Part shown: positions 31,683 through 42,630 of the stretch, in pieces
Layout of the letters: every line of letters begins with the position of its first letter
Position numbering within the stretch: the stretch's first letter is position 1
Assembly: GCA_020746835.1 (NCBI GenBank)
Contig: JAGPNK010000003.1
Span: 2,542,001-2,606,000 of the forward strand
Source: Stachybotrys elegans
Lineage: Eukaryota > Ascomycota > Sordariomycetes > Hypocreales > Stachybotryaceae
Direction of reading: 5' to 3'
Length of the DNA: 64,000 nucleotides
Translations under genes and position numbers: made by a program
The notes under the pieces: model-generated
Seen by the model: only the letters and a program-made list of their open reading frames with translations
Databases searched by the model: none
Told to the model about the DNA's origin: nothing

Positions 31683-33749
31683 ATGGAAGCCGCATCTGCT
31701 CGCGCCGCGGCTCGCGACCGCTGGTCCGAGTACGGCCGTACCCCCTCGCAGCTCCAGCGTTTCATCCAAGCTGCCTGCAGCCCCGAGAACTACGAGCCCA
31801 ACCTCGCCCTCAACCTCGAGATATCGGACCTGATCAACAGCAAGAAGGGCAGCGCTCCGCGCGAGGCTGCCACCTCCATCGTCAACTTCATAAATCATCG
31901 GAATCCCAACGTCGCCCTGCTGGCCATCAACCTGCTCGACATCTGCGTCAAGAACTGCGGCTATCCCTTCCATCTGCAGATCAGCACCAAGGAGTTTCTC
32001 AACGAGCTGGTCCGCCGCTTCCCCGAGCGCCCTCCTATGCGGCCCACCCGCGTCCAGTCCAAGATTCTCGAGGCGATAGAAGAATGGCGTGTCACGATCT
32101 GCGAAACCAGTCGCTACAAGGAGGACCTGGGTTTTATCCGGGACATGCACCGGCTCCTCAGCTACAAGGGCTACGTATTCCCTGAAGTAAGAAGGGAGGA
32201 CGCCGCGGTGTTGAACCCCAGCGATGTAAGCATGCGTCTTGGATGTGCATGACTTCCCGTACTGACCTGTCCTGTAGAACCTCAAGTCCCCTGATGAGAT
32301 GGAGGAGGAGGAGCGAGAAGCCCATTCCGCCAAGCTCCAGGAACTCATTCGACGAGGCACCCGCGAGGATTTACAGGAGGCCAACCGGCTGATGAAGATC
32401 ATGGCCGGCTACGATACCAGGTCCAAGACCGACTACCGCGCAAAGGCCGCCGAGGAGATTGGCAAGATCCAGGCCAAGGCCAGGCTGCTGGAGGAGCGTC
32501 TCGAGGCGTTCCAGCCAGGAGACACGATGAAGGACGGCGACGTTTTCAGTGAGCTGGCCTCGGCCCTTCAAAACGCCCAGCCCAAGATTCAAAAGATGTG
32601 CGAGGAGGAGTCGGACGACCATGAAGCCGTCGCCAAGCTCTTTGAGATCAACGACAGCATACACAGGACCGTTGAGCGCTACAAGCTCATGAAGAAGGGC
32701 GACATGGAGGGCGCCGCCAAGGTCGCCTCCGGTGCGCCCCCGCCCTCTCAGTCGGCCGCCGCCTCATCAGCCAGCGCCGCCAACGAGCTATCCCTGATAG
32801 ATTTCGATGCCGATGCCCCTAGCTCCAACGGTAACGGTGCCGGGCCGAGCACCTCTCAGGCCGGCGGTCTGGAGAATGACCTTCTCGGTCTCGACATTGG
32901 CGGCGAGTCGAGCACGTATGGGCAAGGCGGCAACATTGCTCTGGGCTTCGGAGCAAACTCCAGTAAGCCTCCCCCCTATATGCATCTATTGTTCTCACTA
33001 ACATCTTCAAGACATTCCCGGCCCTGCCTTGCTCTCCTCCATGACTGAAGACAGCAGTGCCAAGGGCAACCTCCTTACTCAGACCCCTCCCCCTTTCTCA
33101 CAATTCGCCTCTTTTACCTCTCCTCCCGCATCCCAATCCGCCACTCCACAGCCAGGATTCTCGTCGGCATATCCGCCTCCTTCCAAGCCGGCTTCTGACC
33201 CCTTTGCCTCCCTTGGCGCGTCTGTGAGTGCGAGGCAGACTCCCTCGCCGCAACCTCCGCAGCCCGCCGTCTCCAACGAGGACGACGAGTGGAACTTCTC
33301 CTCTGCCCTCCCCCCTGAGACGCCCAGCAAGCCCAAAGAGCACCGGGGGACCATTGGCAATGCCGGTCTGCGGATAGATTTCGTCGCTGGTCGTTCCGGC
33401 CCGGGCAACTCCCTCAAGCTCGCCTTCGCATTCTCCAACAACACCGCGCAGCCCATCAGCGGCCTGCATTTCCAAATTGCAGTCACCAAGGTAACGTCTC
33501 TCGCCCTACTCGGCTCGCCTCCACATCTGACCTTTCTCCCAGGGCTTCGAGCTGCAGCTGCAGCCCCAGACCGGCCGCGACCTCGCGCCCAAGCAGAGCC
33601 GCGGCATCACGCAGCAGGTGGACGTATGGCACGCAGGCGACCGCTCGCGCAAGGTCGAGTCCGCCAAGCTGCGGTGGCGCGCCGCCTACGTGGTTGGCGG
33701 AGAGCAGAAGGCGGAGATGGGCGAGATTCCCGAGTTTAGCATTGCATGA
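31683..33749 (+). CDS. GGA2: GGA-type clathrin adaptor (VHS-GAT-GAE)
   Basis: Arf-dependent monomeric adaptor that sorts cargo from the trans-Golgi network to endosomes/vacuole. Four exons: 31683-32225, 32278-32962, 33012-33490 and 33543-33749; introns of 52, 49 and 52 nt; phases consistent; 637 aa. The VHS domain (about 18-165) is clear (LALNLEISDLINSKK, ALLAINLLDICVKNCGYPFH). The GAT domain (about 190-320) is helical and binds Arf-GTP and ubiquitin in the family. The hinge contains LLGLD, a clathrin-box-like motif, and DDEWNF, resembling the WNxF-type ear-binding motif. The gamma-adaptin-ear domain (about 515-637) runs from GNAGLRIDFVAGR across the last intron to GEIPEFSIA. The upstream frame is open but has no ATG, so 31683 is the start. 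Whether it corresponds to yeast Gga1 or Gga2 cannot be told. Confidence 0.95.
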
Positions 33750-34663
33750 CACCCAGCCCCGACGGCGGCTTTCTAGATGAGCGGTTCTTCCTGTAGATAG
33801 GGATGAGTGGGTATGGTGTGACCAAACGATATTTTTTTCTACATGGCAGGGAGGGAAGGCATGGGCTTTCGTTTCGCGATATGCCAGGCAGGATGGAGCG
33901 TTTTTGACAAGACGGATCCGAAAAGAGGAGGGGAGAGACATTTAGCTTCCGTTCAAGTAAGAGCCTAGATGACCTTGACTTTTCACATCTTCACCATATA
34001 CACACAGTCCAACAGTGCTTCGGGTTCAATCTAGCCATTACTCTAGCGTCTCTATTGAAGTAAAGAGGGCGAAAGGATCGATCCATCTACATCGTCCCGT
34101 TCCGACTCAACCACCGAAATCCAGGTCTGCCTTTGGCTCACAACCTGTGCCTAATAAACGCCCAGCAGGATGTGCGCGAACAAGAAAAAACAAGCAACAA
34201 ACTGCAGAGCAGACGAGAAGGGAAAGAGGAAGAGCAGAGTACCAAGAACACCTAGGAGGCCCATAGAACACAAACCAGAGAAGAAAAACAACCCCACCCC
34301 CCTCCCTTTGCACGTTTGCGCCGACATTGTCCGCTCCCGGGACCGTGTAAGCATGTCCGCTATGCTCTATGACGCCACCCGCTGCTAATCAGACATAAAA
34401 GAAGAGGAAAAAAACCACAGGGAATGAAAAAGAGAGAGGAGAAAGAGTTTGCTCCTGGAGGGAGAAAAGACACAGAGCATAGGTAGCCCCAGACAGTGGA
34501 AGAAGTTTCCGAACGACTCCAAAAATTTTCCGACAAGTACCATCGTCTCCGAGATAGAGAAACAAAACCGAAGGGGAAACAACTAAAGAGGGAGACTGGG
34601 TATTAAATGTTGAGATCCGTCTGCGATGGTATCGCTTTATCGTAGTGAAGTCCGGCGGCGCCC
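33750..34663. other. Convergent 3' region, GGA/HPC2
   Basis: 914 bp between convergent stops, purine-rich on the plus strand from about 34170 to 34470. No gene recognised. Confidence 0.5.
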
Positions 34664-36822
34664 CTAAGCACCGATTTCGCTGACGGCAAAGGATGGCGTG
34701 GTGGGTTGGAGCGCGTAGCCGTTTGTAGGCGACTTGCCGAGCGCCAGGTTTTCTCGCTCCGCCTTCTCCTTCTCGCGCTGGGCCTTCTCCGACTTGGTGA
34801 TACGAGGTTTTCTTGGAAGAGCCCCCCGCGAGATCCAGGGCCGCCACCACGACCAGTGCCGGTGCCTCGAGACGAGGCCCCTCGTCCTCCTCGACTACCT
34901 CTGCCTCCGCGTCCACGCTTGGGTGGTCCATCGCGCCTAGATATATAGTTAGCAAAGTATAAGGTAGGCGAAAAGGGATGTTAAACGTACCCTGCAGCTG
35001 GCTTCTCAACCTCAGGCACCAGAGGTCCTGAGTATACAAAGAAACCATCACGGCTAGCCGCTGCTTGGGCTTCCCACAGAAGCTCGGAATCATCCACGAA
35101 ATCATCGTCGACGTCGTATTGATCCTCCTTGAACGTGCGCTTCTTCTTGGGCTTAGCAGTAGCGTCAGGTCCGCTAGTCCCCCCGTTTTCGGGGGCGCTG
35201 CCCTCAGCATCCGAAAGATCTACCGACATCTCGTCTCCCGACTCCCTGCCAGACTCTGTCTTCTCCAATGATGCGGCAGCGGCAGCGATGCGGGCCTTTC
35301 GGTCACGGTTGGCAGCCAGGCGAGGATGCAGGGCGTCCCATCCGTATCGTTCCTCGGCCAGGCGCATGAAGTTGACATATTTGTTGGTCTCGCCGGCTTG
35401 GATGGGGATGCTGAGAATGATGGTAGGAGTTTCTGTCTCCTCGCCCGGGCGTGCTTTGCCAAAGTCGAGAATCGAGCGCTCGTCACCTTCGTGAACCATG
35501 TCATCCAGATTGTCCGTCTTGGGTGTAGAAACTCCTGCGGTGGGCTTCTGCTTTGGAGAGACCTTCTTTACAGGCCCATTCGAAATGGTCGTGAGGTGGC
35601 TGTCTTTGACCACGATGCGCTGAGGAGGCGGCGGAGGAGGTGGAGGATCCTTTTTGGGTTCCGGAGCTGCAGGCGCGGCAGCAGGAGCCGCTGCGACGGC
35701 CTTGGGCTTCGGAGAAAAGGAAGGTGACGCAGGCATCGAGTTTGAGTCACGCGGGACAGCTTTTGGCTGTGACGCAGGGGTCGGCTGATAGCCGTGATGC
35801 GATCGGCTAGGCGAGACCATGGCCGGTGCACTGGGAGGCGGGTCGATGAGGCTGGCGATGGAGGGCGAGCGATGAGGGACCTGGGTGGTGGCAGCGCGCG
35901 GCGAAGCTGATGTGGATGGGAAAGGGTTATGAGAGACCATGGTCTCGCGAACTGGGTCGTAGTTGCCTCGGATCGGATCGTAGTTTTGCCCGCTGGTGCG
36001 CACAGGGACCGCGGTAGTGTGGGACGCAGAGCTAGGATTAGGCGTTGAGTGGGAGCGAGATGGTGGGTCGGAGTTGAGAATGCTCTGCATAGAGCCTGGG
36101 TAGCCCTCGCGTTTGGGCATCTTGGGGGAGTAGCGATGTTCGGGCGCAGGCTGCTGGAGGTGAAGGTGCTGGGTGGAGGGAGACGGGGAGGCTCCAATGG
36201 ACGAGGTGTGGTTATGGGAAACGGAGCCGGCCGGGGCGAGCGCGCGTGGCGAAGGCGCGAGAGCTGTTGGTGCAAGAGTTATGTGGCCTGAGGAAGAATC
36301 AGGGTCGTCGGAAGCCGGGGCGAGCTTTCGCTTGCGGGATATCGGGGGAGCGTTGGGGTCGCGAGGTTTTCTTGGGCGGCGCGCCTTGGCTTGCGAGTCG
36401 GGAGTGACATCGCCAGACTTTGGCTTGACGGAGGAGCCAGGCTTGCGGCCAGGCTTCTTTCTCGGAAGGCCAGCCGCGGTGAGCTGCACCCACTGTCCAT
36501 CGAAGAAGCCCCATTTCTTCTGTGTACCATTAGCACCGTTGCCAGCCGGGTACTGCTGGAAGGAGCCGGCAGACGCCTGGTGCTGGCGCTGCTGGTGCTC
36601 GTTGCCGACGACAATCTCCTCGCGGGGCGCAGGACGGCCTGCAGCCTGGCGAGAGGGCGAACCGGGCTCAGACAATGAACCCGAGGGAGGCGAGGATAGC
36701 TCCCCGGCCGAGGAATCGTAACGCATCGACGTGTCGGGCGTAGGCATGGCCGGCGACTGGATGGAGGCAAGGTCGGCAGCCGGAAGCGTCGGCCTGTGAA
36801 ATCGTTCGTCGTCGTGTCCCAA
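34664..36822 (-). CDS. HPC2: HPC2/ubinuclein-like subunit of the HIR histone chaperone complex (frame broken in last exon)
   Basis: Subunit of the HIR H3-H4 chaperone complex acting in replication-independent nucleosome assembly and histone gene control. Exon 1 is 36822-34991, intron 34990-34937 (GTACGT...CTAG), exon 2 34936-34664. About 700 aa. Residues 1-500 are Pro/Ser-rich with AT-hook-like basic patches (RKKPGRKPG). The Hpc2-related (HUN) domain is at about 565-605 (QYDVDDDFVDDSELLWEA, GFFVYSGPLV). Exon 2 opens with an Arg-Gly stretch, then needs a +1 shift at the six-base C run 34822-34827 (plus-strand coordinates) to read ITKSEKAQREKEKAEREN and stop at 34666-34664 after AVSEIGA. Without the shift the frame runs on into unlike sequence. 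The 5' end is unresolved: position 36822 is a TTG, the frame is open about 40 bases further with no ATG, and the first in-frame ATG is 36747. Confidence 0.82.
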
Positions 36823-39800
36823 GTCAATCCACCTAATCAGCCCGATGGCTCTCTTCTAGTTCCCTTCTTTGGGGCAGACACACGCGTGGTCCAATCGATC
36901 CACCAAAGGTAAGTGTCCAGGTGTAGATGTCTTAATGCCGAATCATGGAAGAGCGTATGGAATGAGTATGGAGCGAATGACGTTTGGGAGGGGAATAGTC
37001 GGGATATTGGGATAGATAGGAGATAGGGACAGGGAATCCGATTGGGGTTCACAAGGGAAATGAGAATAGAATCAAGCCGTGATCTGGACGCGAGTTGTCC
37101 AAGTTGCAGAGTTGCAACGCATAGAAGAATGATGACTACTCCTGGTTGCGGCTAGGCCTGATTGGGGTGGGTAATCGCGGTTGTTGCGAGGTGGAGTCGT
37201 AAGGTGTGAATAGCCTCACGCAACAGCCTGGGTCGGTCGGGCGAGATTCGAGACGCGGAGGGTCTCTTCTGGCTCTCTTTGACGCCGAGGATGCGGGGCC
37301 CGGGCGTATCTGGCGACAGAGAAATGTGCGGCAGAATCGGGCGCGCAAAATGGTGCAACTATGAAGATGGCACGAGTCCTGCAAATGCGGCGATTTGATG
37401 AAGAAGAGCAAATGCTGCGGCTTCAAGTGGTGGATTTTTGGGTATGGAAAGTGGAAAGAAGGGTGGGAGAAAGGGGGGATTAAGGAAAAGAAAAGGAACG
37501 GGGGAATGGAGATGGCTACGTTTTTCGGTCCTAGACGACAATGCTTTTTTTTCCTTCCCTCCTCCGAACGGTAATAAAAAAACGGGGCTCAAAGTGCACG
37601 AGGGGAGCAGAAAGAGACTTGCGAGGAGAGAAGAGCGAGGAGGGGGGGATGAGATTAGTAGGGAGATGGGAGGGAGAGATTGTGATATCTCACGGGAGTC
37701 GACAAGACCAGGCCGGAAAAGTCAAGACAAGACCAACCACCAAGAACAAGAACGGGTCTGGGGGTGTACGGCCATGACCATGGTCATGAGCATGAGCATG
37801 AGCATCAAGATGGGACCTCAGCTACGAGATGGGAGGGGGGTGGTCAGGGATGATGGGGATGTGGGCTGGGGGTGACGCCAGCCGACGACAACAATAACAA
37901 TAAAATGGGAAGACGACCTCGGGCAACTTGAATATACAGAACAACGTGCTGCCAGCCTCAGTGCTGCCAGCACTGTCTGTCCTGTCCTGTAATGGATGGT
38001 GAATGGATGGATGGATGGTAATCACTGATGGTGGGGGGGCGTGTGAGCAGCCGGACCCGTGTGGCTCCTGCCCCAGGTTTAGCCTGGTCTGGTCCAAACA
38101 TCGAGCCGAGATGGTGAGTGGTGAGAGGAGAGAGAGAGAGGATGAGACAAGACAGCCTGGCCTGGGCAGATACCGTGGCGGGAGAAGAGAGATGGACGGC
38201 AAAGAATTTAAGGTGTGCAATGGATGGGTGCATGCATGGATGCAAGGTGGTACCTGCCTTACCCAGTTTGGAACTTGGGTGCTGCGCACAAGTACGTACC
38301 ACTGCTACAAATACAGGTACAGTACCTGGTAGCAGCACCCGCCACTGGTCCCGACACAATAGTGCTGCTATTCCCCAGCGCAAAGGCATGCATGCGCCCA
38401 CGCCGAATCTGGACAAGTGCATTGTGCATCGGCAAGGATGCAAGCCGGTGGGGATCTTTGTCGTCCAAAGTACCCCTACAAGCTAACTGCCAGGCGAGAT
38501 ACCCTGCAGTACCTTACCAACCGTTCTTACCGAGCCGAAGCATCAAACCGATGGCAGAATTCTCCGCCTGCCGAGGCGACCCGTTGCGCTGAGGTGGACT
38601 CCGCCGAACCCATTTCTTCCAAGAAACCTTCCATGAATTCCTCCAGCCATAGTGCAAATAAATGTATTTCCCGTGCCGTCTTCCTCTATAATGGCTGCTG
38701 CATGCTCTGTCTATGCTCGGGATGTGTTTAGCGGTAATTCATCGCGATAGTGTGACGTTTGGGCCTCGGGTTTGACACAATCTAATAAGAGTACTTATCT
38801 ATTGGCATTTGGAAATTCGGAAATTCGGAATCGTTGCCTGCACAGAAGTGGAATTAATTACCTAGTTGCCTCTTTTATACAGCCCAAGAGGTGTAAATTT
38901 ATGTAATGTACTGCGTCCACTAACGTCTCTCTTCTGGCACTGCAATCTATTCCTGTAACACACTATGAGCCAAGATAAGAGGATGGCAATTCCACGCTAT
39001 GCCCACCAGTTTCTTTCAGCAAATATACCTGTACCGCACCTATACACTGATCAGGAAGGGCTCCGAATTGAGAGCCTTATCGCTGCGCCCACGTATTTGC
39101 AGCTTACTCTGGTACAATCAAATTACAACGAGTACCTGTCCTTTGTAACTGGAAATTCCCGAGCAGGGTGGGTCGCATCCGGATAAGTACGCGAGTCGAA
39201 TTTAAACCCTCAGCTTACTCCCAACGTTGAAACAACACTGCCTGCGCTGGTTCCTCGAGGCGAACTCGCGCGGCTGGCGCTGTGGCTGTCCCCTGAATCA
39301 AGAGATAACATGAAGAAACCAACTGGCCAATCAGCAAGGCCCAACATGCTACCCCTGTCAATAGTGAGATCGCCGCTAATGCAATGGTCCGATGAGACCT
39401 TCACCCATCCTGCAACCTGCCCAAAAGGATACTATGTATGGCCAGCATAACCGATAAAGCAATACAATAGGCAAAGGTTTTTTGCTCGTTTACCACGAAT
39501 TGCGTTTTTGTGTGTTACAGAAATGCTGTAGGTGCGAGATGGAAAGCCCTCAACAGCCACCTTACCGCATGGGGTGCAGAGCGTCGCGAGACATTTTGGA
39601 TGCAGTAAAGTGCCCGGAAATCCTAGCCTCGATACAACGTTTGAATATTTCCATATTTCTATATTTCCATATGCCTCTTTTTCTCTTTGCCTGGCCTCCG
39701 TCTCTGACTTGCGACCTTGGAAACCAACTCACTACAAGAGCAAAGATGTGTAAATTGGTGGTTTGTGAATGACAATGGCAACATTAGGTAATCATGTCGA

Positions 39801-39885
39801 CATGGTGCGTGGGGCAGCTATCAACATCTCAGCCCCACCAAGCTGAGCCGCCTTCATCCTCCAAACTTTCCAGTCACGCTACACC
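36823..39885. other. Intergenic HPC2-RPAP1, no gene recognised
   Basis: About 3 kb containing the HPC2 5' region (a missing first coding exon may lie here), an ATGAGC-type repeat near 37785-37805, GGAT repeats near 38000 and AT-rich sequence from about 38740 to 39130. Short open frames show no domains. Confidence 0.45.
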
Positions 39886-41082
39886 ATGGATCTCATAGGC
39901 GAGATTGTCGAGCACGACCTGAGCAACAAGAAGCCCGTCGAATTTTCCGACATCCCCGCCACTACCTCTGGATTTCCCCAGCACAAGAGGCGATGGAAGT
40001 CGTCGGCGTTCAAGCAGCAGCGCGCCAACCGAGAGAACGAGAAAGCCAAGTCGAGTTTCGTTGATGGGCCGGGTCACGATGGGCAAGCCGCCACCTTCGA
40101 GGAGAAGGAGCGGAAGCGTATAGACGAGGAGAATAGAAGGAAGCTTGACAGCATGTCGCCGCAGGAGATCGCTCAAGCGCAAGAGGACCTTCTCAACGGC
40201 ATGAACCCCGCGCTCATCCAGAGGTTGCTGCGTCGAGCCAACATTGATGAGTCGGACACGTCACTGCCAGGCGAGGCACCATCCGCGGAGATTCCAAAGC
40301 AGCGGGCGCCCGAAATAACAGTCGAGGATGCATCCAAGCCGGAGGAGCCGCCAGCCAACACTCCCAAGGCGACCGACTCTGCACCTGTTGGCAAAGATGG
40401 CGCCGCTGGCTTCGACGAGGACCAGGCTCCGAAAGAAATTCCTCTGGATCTCGAACCCGATGTTGCGCTGCCGAAATCGACGCATTTCCCTGCTCCGCCA
40501 AAGCTCCCCGACCTCGATCCTAGTGACCCTGACTTCCTGGCGACCCTACACGAAAAATACTTCCCCGACCTGCCCGCCGATCCAAGCAAACTCGCCTGGA
40601 TGGCGCCTATACCCACCGAGGATAGCATTGCCGACAAGGAGTCGCCATACTACCCTCATCCCGAGATTAGCGTCTCGTCGCTCCGATTCGATTTCCGGGG
40701 CCGGTTCCTCTCGCCACGCGTGAGCCGGTCCATTCCCACGTCCAAGGGCTTGCACCACCACGGGCTAGCCCCGGAGGCTGCCGGTTACACAATAGCCGAG
40801 CTGGCTCACCTGGCACGCAGCGCCGTCCCTGCACAGCGCTGCATGGCGTTCCAGACGCTCGGCAGGATCCTCTATCGGTTGGGCAAAGGCGAATGGGGGA
40901 CTTCGGAATACGATCCCATCGGCATGGGGATCTGGGCTTCTGTCAAGGAGGGGCGCGTGCTTGATAGTCTAGCCGAGGCGGCTATGGTGGAGGGCGGGCA
41001 CCAGGGTAGTCGGGCATATGCTACTGAAGCGCTGTGGCTCTACGAAAAGGGTGGTTGGAAGGAAAAGTTCAAGGGAAGGTGA
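39886..41082 (+). CDS. RBA50: RNA polymerase II-associated protein RPAP1/RBA50 homologue
   Basis: Factor involved in assembly and nuclear delivery of RNA polymerase II, by family knowledge. Single exon, 398 aa, the usual length for the short fungal form. The RPAP1 N-terminal domain is at about 74-120 (MSPQEIAQAQEDLLNGMNPA, then LIQRLLRRAN). Residues 121-210 form a Pro/Glu-rich linker. The RPAP1 C-terminal domain is at about 254-330, starting LRFDFRGRFLSP and continuing YTIAELAHLARSAVPAQRCM and ALQTLGRILYRL-like sequence. A basic cluster near the N-terminus (HKRRWKSSAFKQQR) could be a nuclear localisation signal. It is head-to-tail with eIF2A, 1.5 kb downstream. Confidence 0.94.
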   Translation: MDLIGEIVEHDLSNKKPVEFSDIPATTSGFPQHKRRWKSSAFKQQRANRENEKAKSSFVDGPGHDGQAATFEEKERKRIDEENRRKLDSMSPQEIAQAQEDLLNGMNPALIQRLLRRANIDESDTSLPGEAPSAEIPKQRAPEITVEDASKPEEPPANTPKATDSAPVGKDGAAGFDEDQAPKEIPLDLEPDVALPKSTHFPAPPKLPDLDPSDPDFLATLHEKYFPDLPADPSKLAWMAPIPTEDSIADKESPYYPHPEISVSSLRFDFRGRFLSPRVSRSIPTSKGLHHHGLAPEAAGYTIAELAHLARSAVPAQRCMAFQTLGRILYRLGKGEWGTSEYDPIGMGIWASVKEGRVLDSLAEAAMVEGGHQGSRAYATEALWLYEKGGWKEKFKGR

Positions 41083-42630
41083 GGTCATTCCATGACCATC
41101 TAGAACCGCACTGGGCAGAATGGACACCCGGTATGCCAACTCAAGCCGCGGGATGGATATCGATCCAGTGCAACCATTTCTGTGCCGTGCCAGATGACGA
41201 CCACTCACCCTGCAACTTGGCTGGCTTAAGCAGACCACGGTGCGCAGCCAAGGCATCAGCTCTGGCCAAAACGTTGCAAGATCAGTGCACCCGAAACAGA
41301 TCAGCCGGTACCTATGGGCGGTGGGCCCTGTCCATGATGTTACACGGGCACTGGCGGCAGCAAATGAGCTTCATGCGTGGTACAGTAAATATTTAGATTC
41401 TTGGTCCAATTTTTTCCAGCGCACAAAGCAACGGGAGCAATGCCCAACCCGTGATAGGGCACAGGTGCAAGGGTCTGGCAAGGATGGGAAAGTAAGATTG
41501 TAGAGGGCACGCGTGTATTGGATGATAAGCAAGCGCAGGGTGAGAAAGCAGATCCTGTTACAGCTGGCCGTAAGATGATCTTACTTGTTGTGCCCAAAGG
41601 CAGTGTGCCAAAAGTGTCTGTCTGATGTTGGATGTATCCACTCTGCTGTAGGAGGGGCCCTCCGTTGTGTAAAGGCGATAAGGGCGGCGCGGTTGTAAGG
41701 ATTCAGCCAGCCATGAATAAAGTCATTGTCGCGTCAGTGATGGCCAGCACGCATACATAATATGCATACAAGCAATATTCTTGGTCCAAACTCAAAAACG
41801 GGTTGCTCACCACCAGTCAGGTATTCTCTTTGTCTGGCGACAAATGGTCAGGAATGATCCAGTTACCCCACCATCCGTGGCTTGGTGCCCGCCCAGGTCC
41901 TCATTGTGCTTGGGAGAAAGGTGGCAGGGGGGAGAAAATAAAACTGACACAAGGACCAAAAAAAAAACATCCTCTTTCCTTCTTGCCCCCGTGGTCCTCG
42001 GTTCGTTTCTCTTCCAGCTCACAGGAACACGGCACCGCCGCGCCAATTCCCGCGTCCCCCTTTGCTGGGTGCTTGCCAGAATCCTTTAGGCTTTTTTCTC
42101 TTGCGTTTCACTTCTCCCCCGACGTGCTTCTCCCGGCAGCTCCGTCTTTCTCGTCCTCGTCCGCTCTCGCCCACCCCCGGTTACGGCATTCGCTTGCTAA
42201 CGACAAATCCGCCGCCTGCCGTCTTGCTCTGCAAATCCCCCCCGCCTCTCTTCCGCTCTTGGCCCGCCCTGCCCGCCCGACTTCTCGACGGCCGGTCATC
42301 CGACAATAAAACTACAGCGGACGTCGACCCTCTGACGAAGCAGACAGACATTGCCCTGCTGGCATTCCATCCGATTGGATCGAGACAGAACAGACCCTTT
42401 GCCCCGCTCGCAAACCTGCCCGGGCCCTTTCGACTGCTCAAAAACACCCCTATCCGGGTATCAAGTTTTTTTGCTCCCATCGACTGCTGTGCCGTCGTTG
42501 GTTCTCGCATTGCAAGAGAGTAGACAAGGCCGCGTCACCAATAAAAAAGGACCTTTCCAACAAGCATACCCACATCTGCAAACCTTGCCCTTCCTCTCTC
42601 ACACCCGAGACACTGTGACTTTTACTAGCC
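41083..42630. other. Intergenic RPAP1-eIF2A; probable eIF2A leader
   Basis: 1.5 kb. From about 41960 to 42610 it is C/T-rich, resembling a long 5' UTR and core promoter of a highly expressed gene. No coding exon recognised. Confidence 0.45.

Noticed and set aside
34389..34936. Alternative minus-strand frame for the HPC2 last exon running to 34389
   Set aside because: Becomes a hydrophobic, low-complexity tail unlike the basic helix found in the neighbouring frame, which also stops sensibly.
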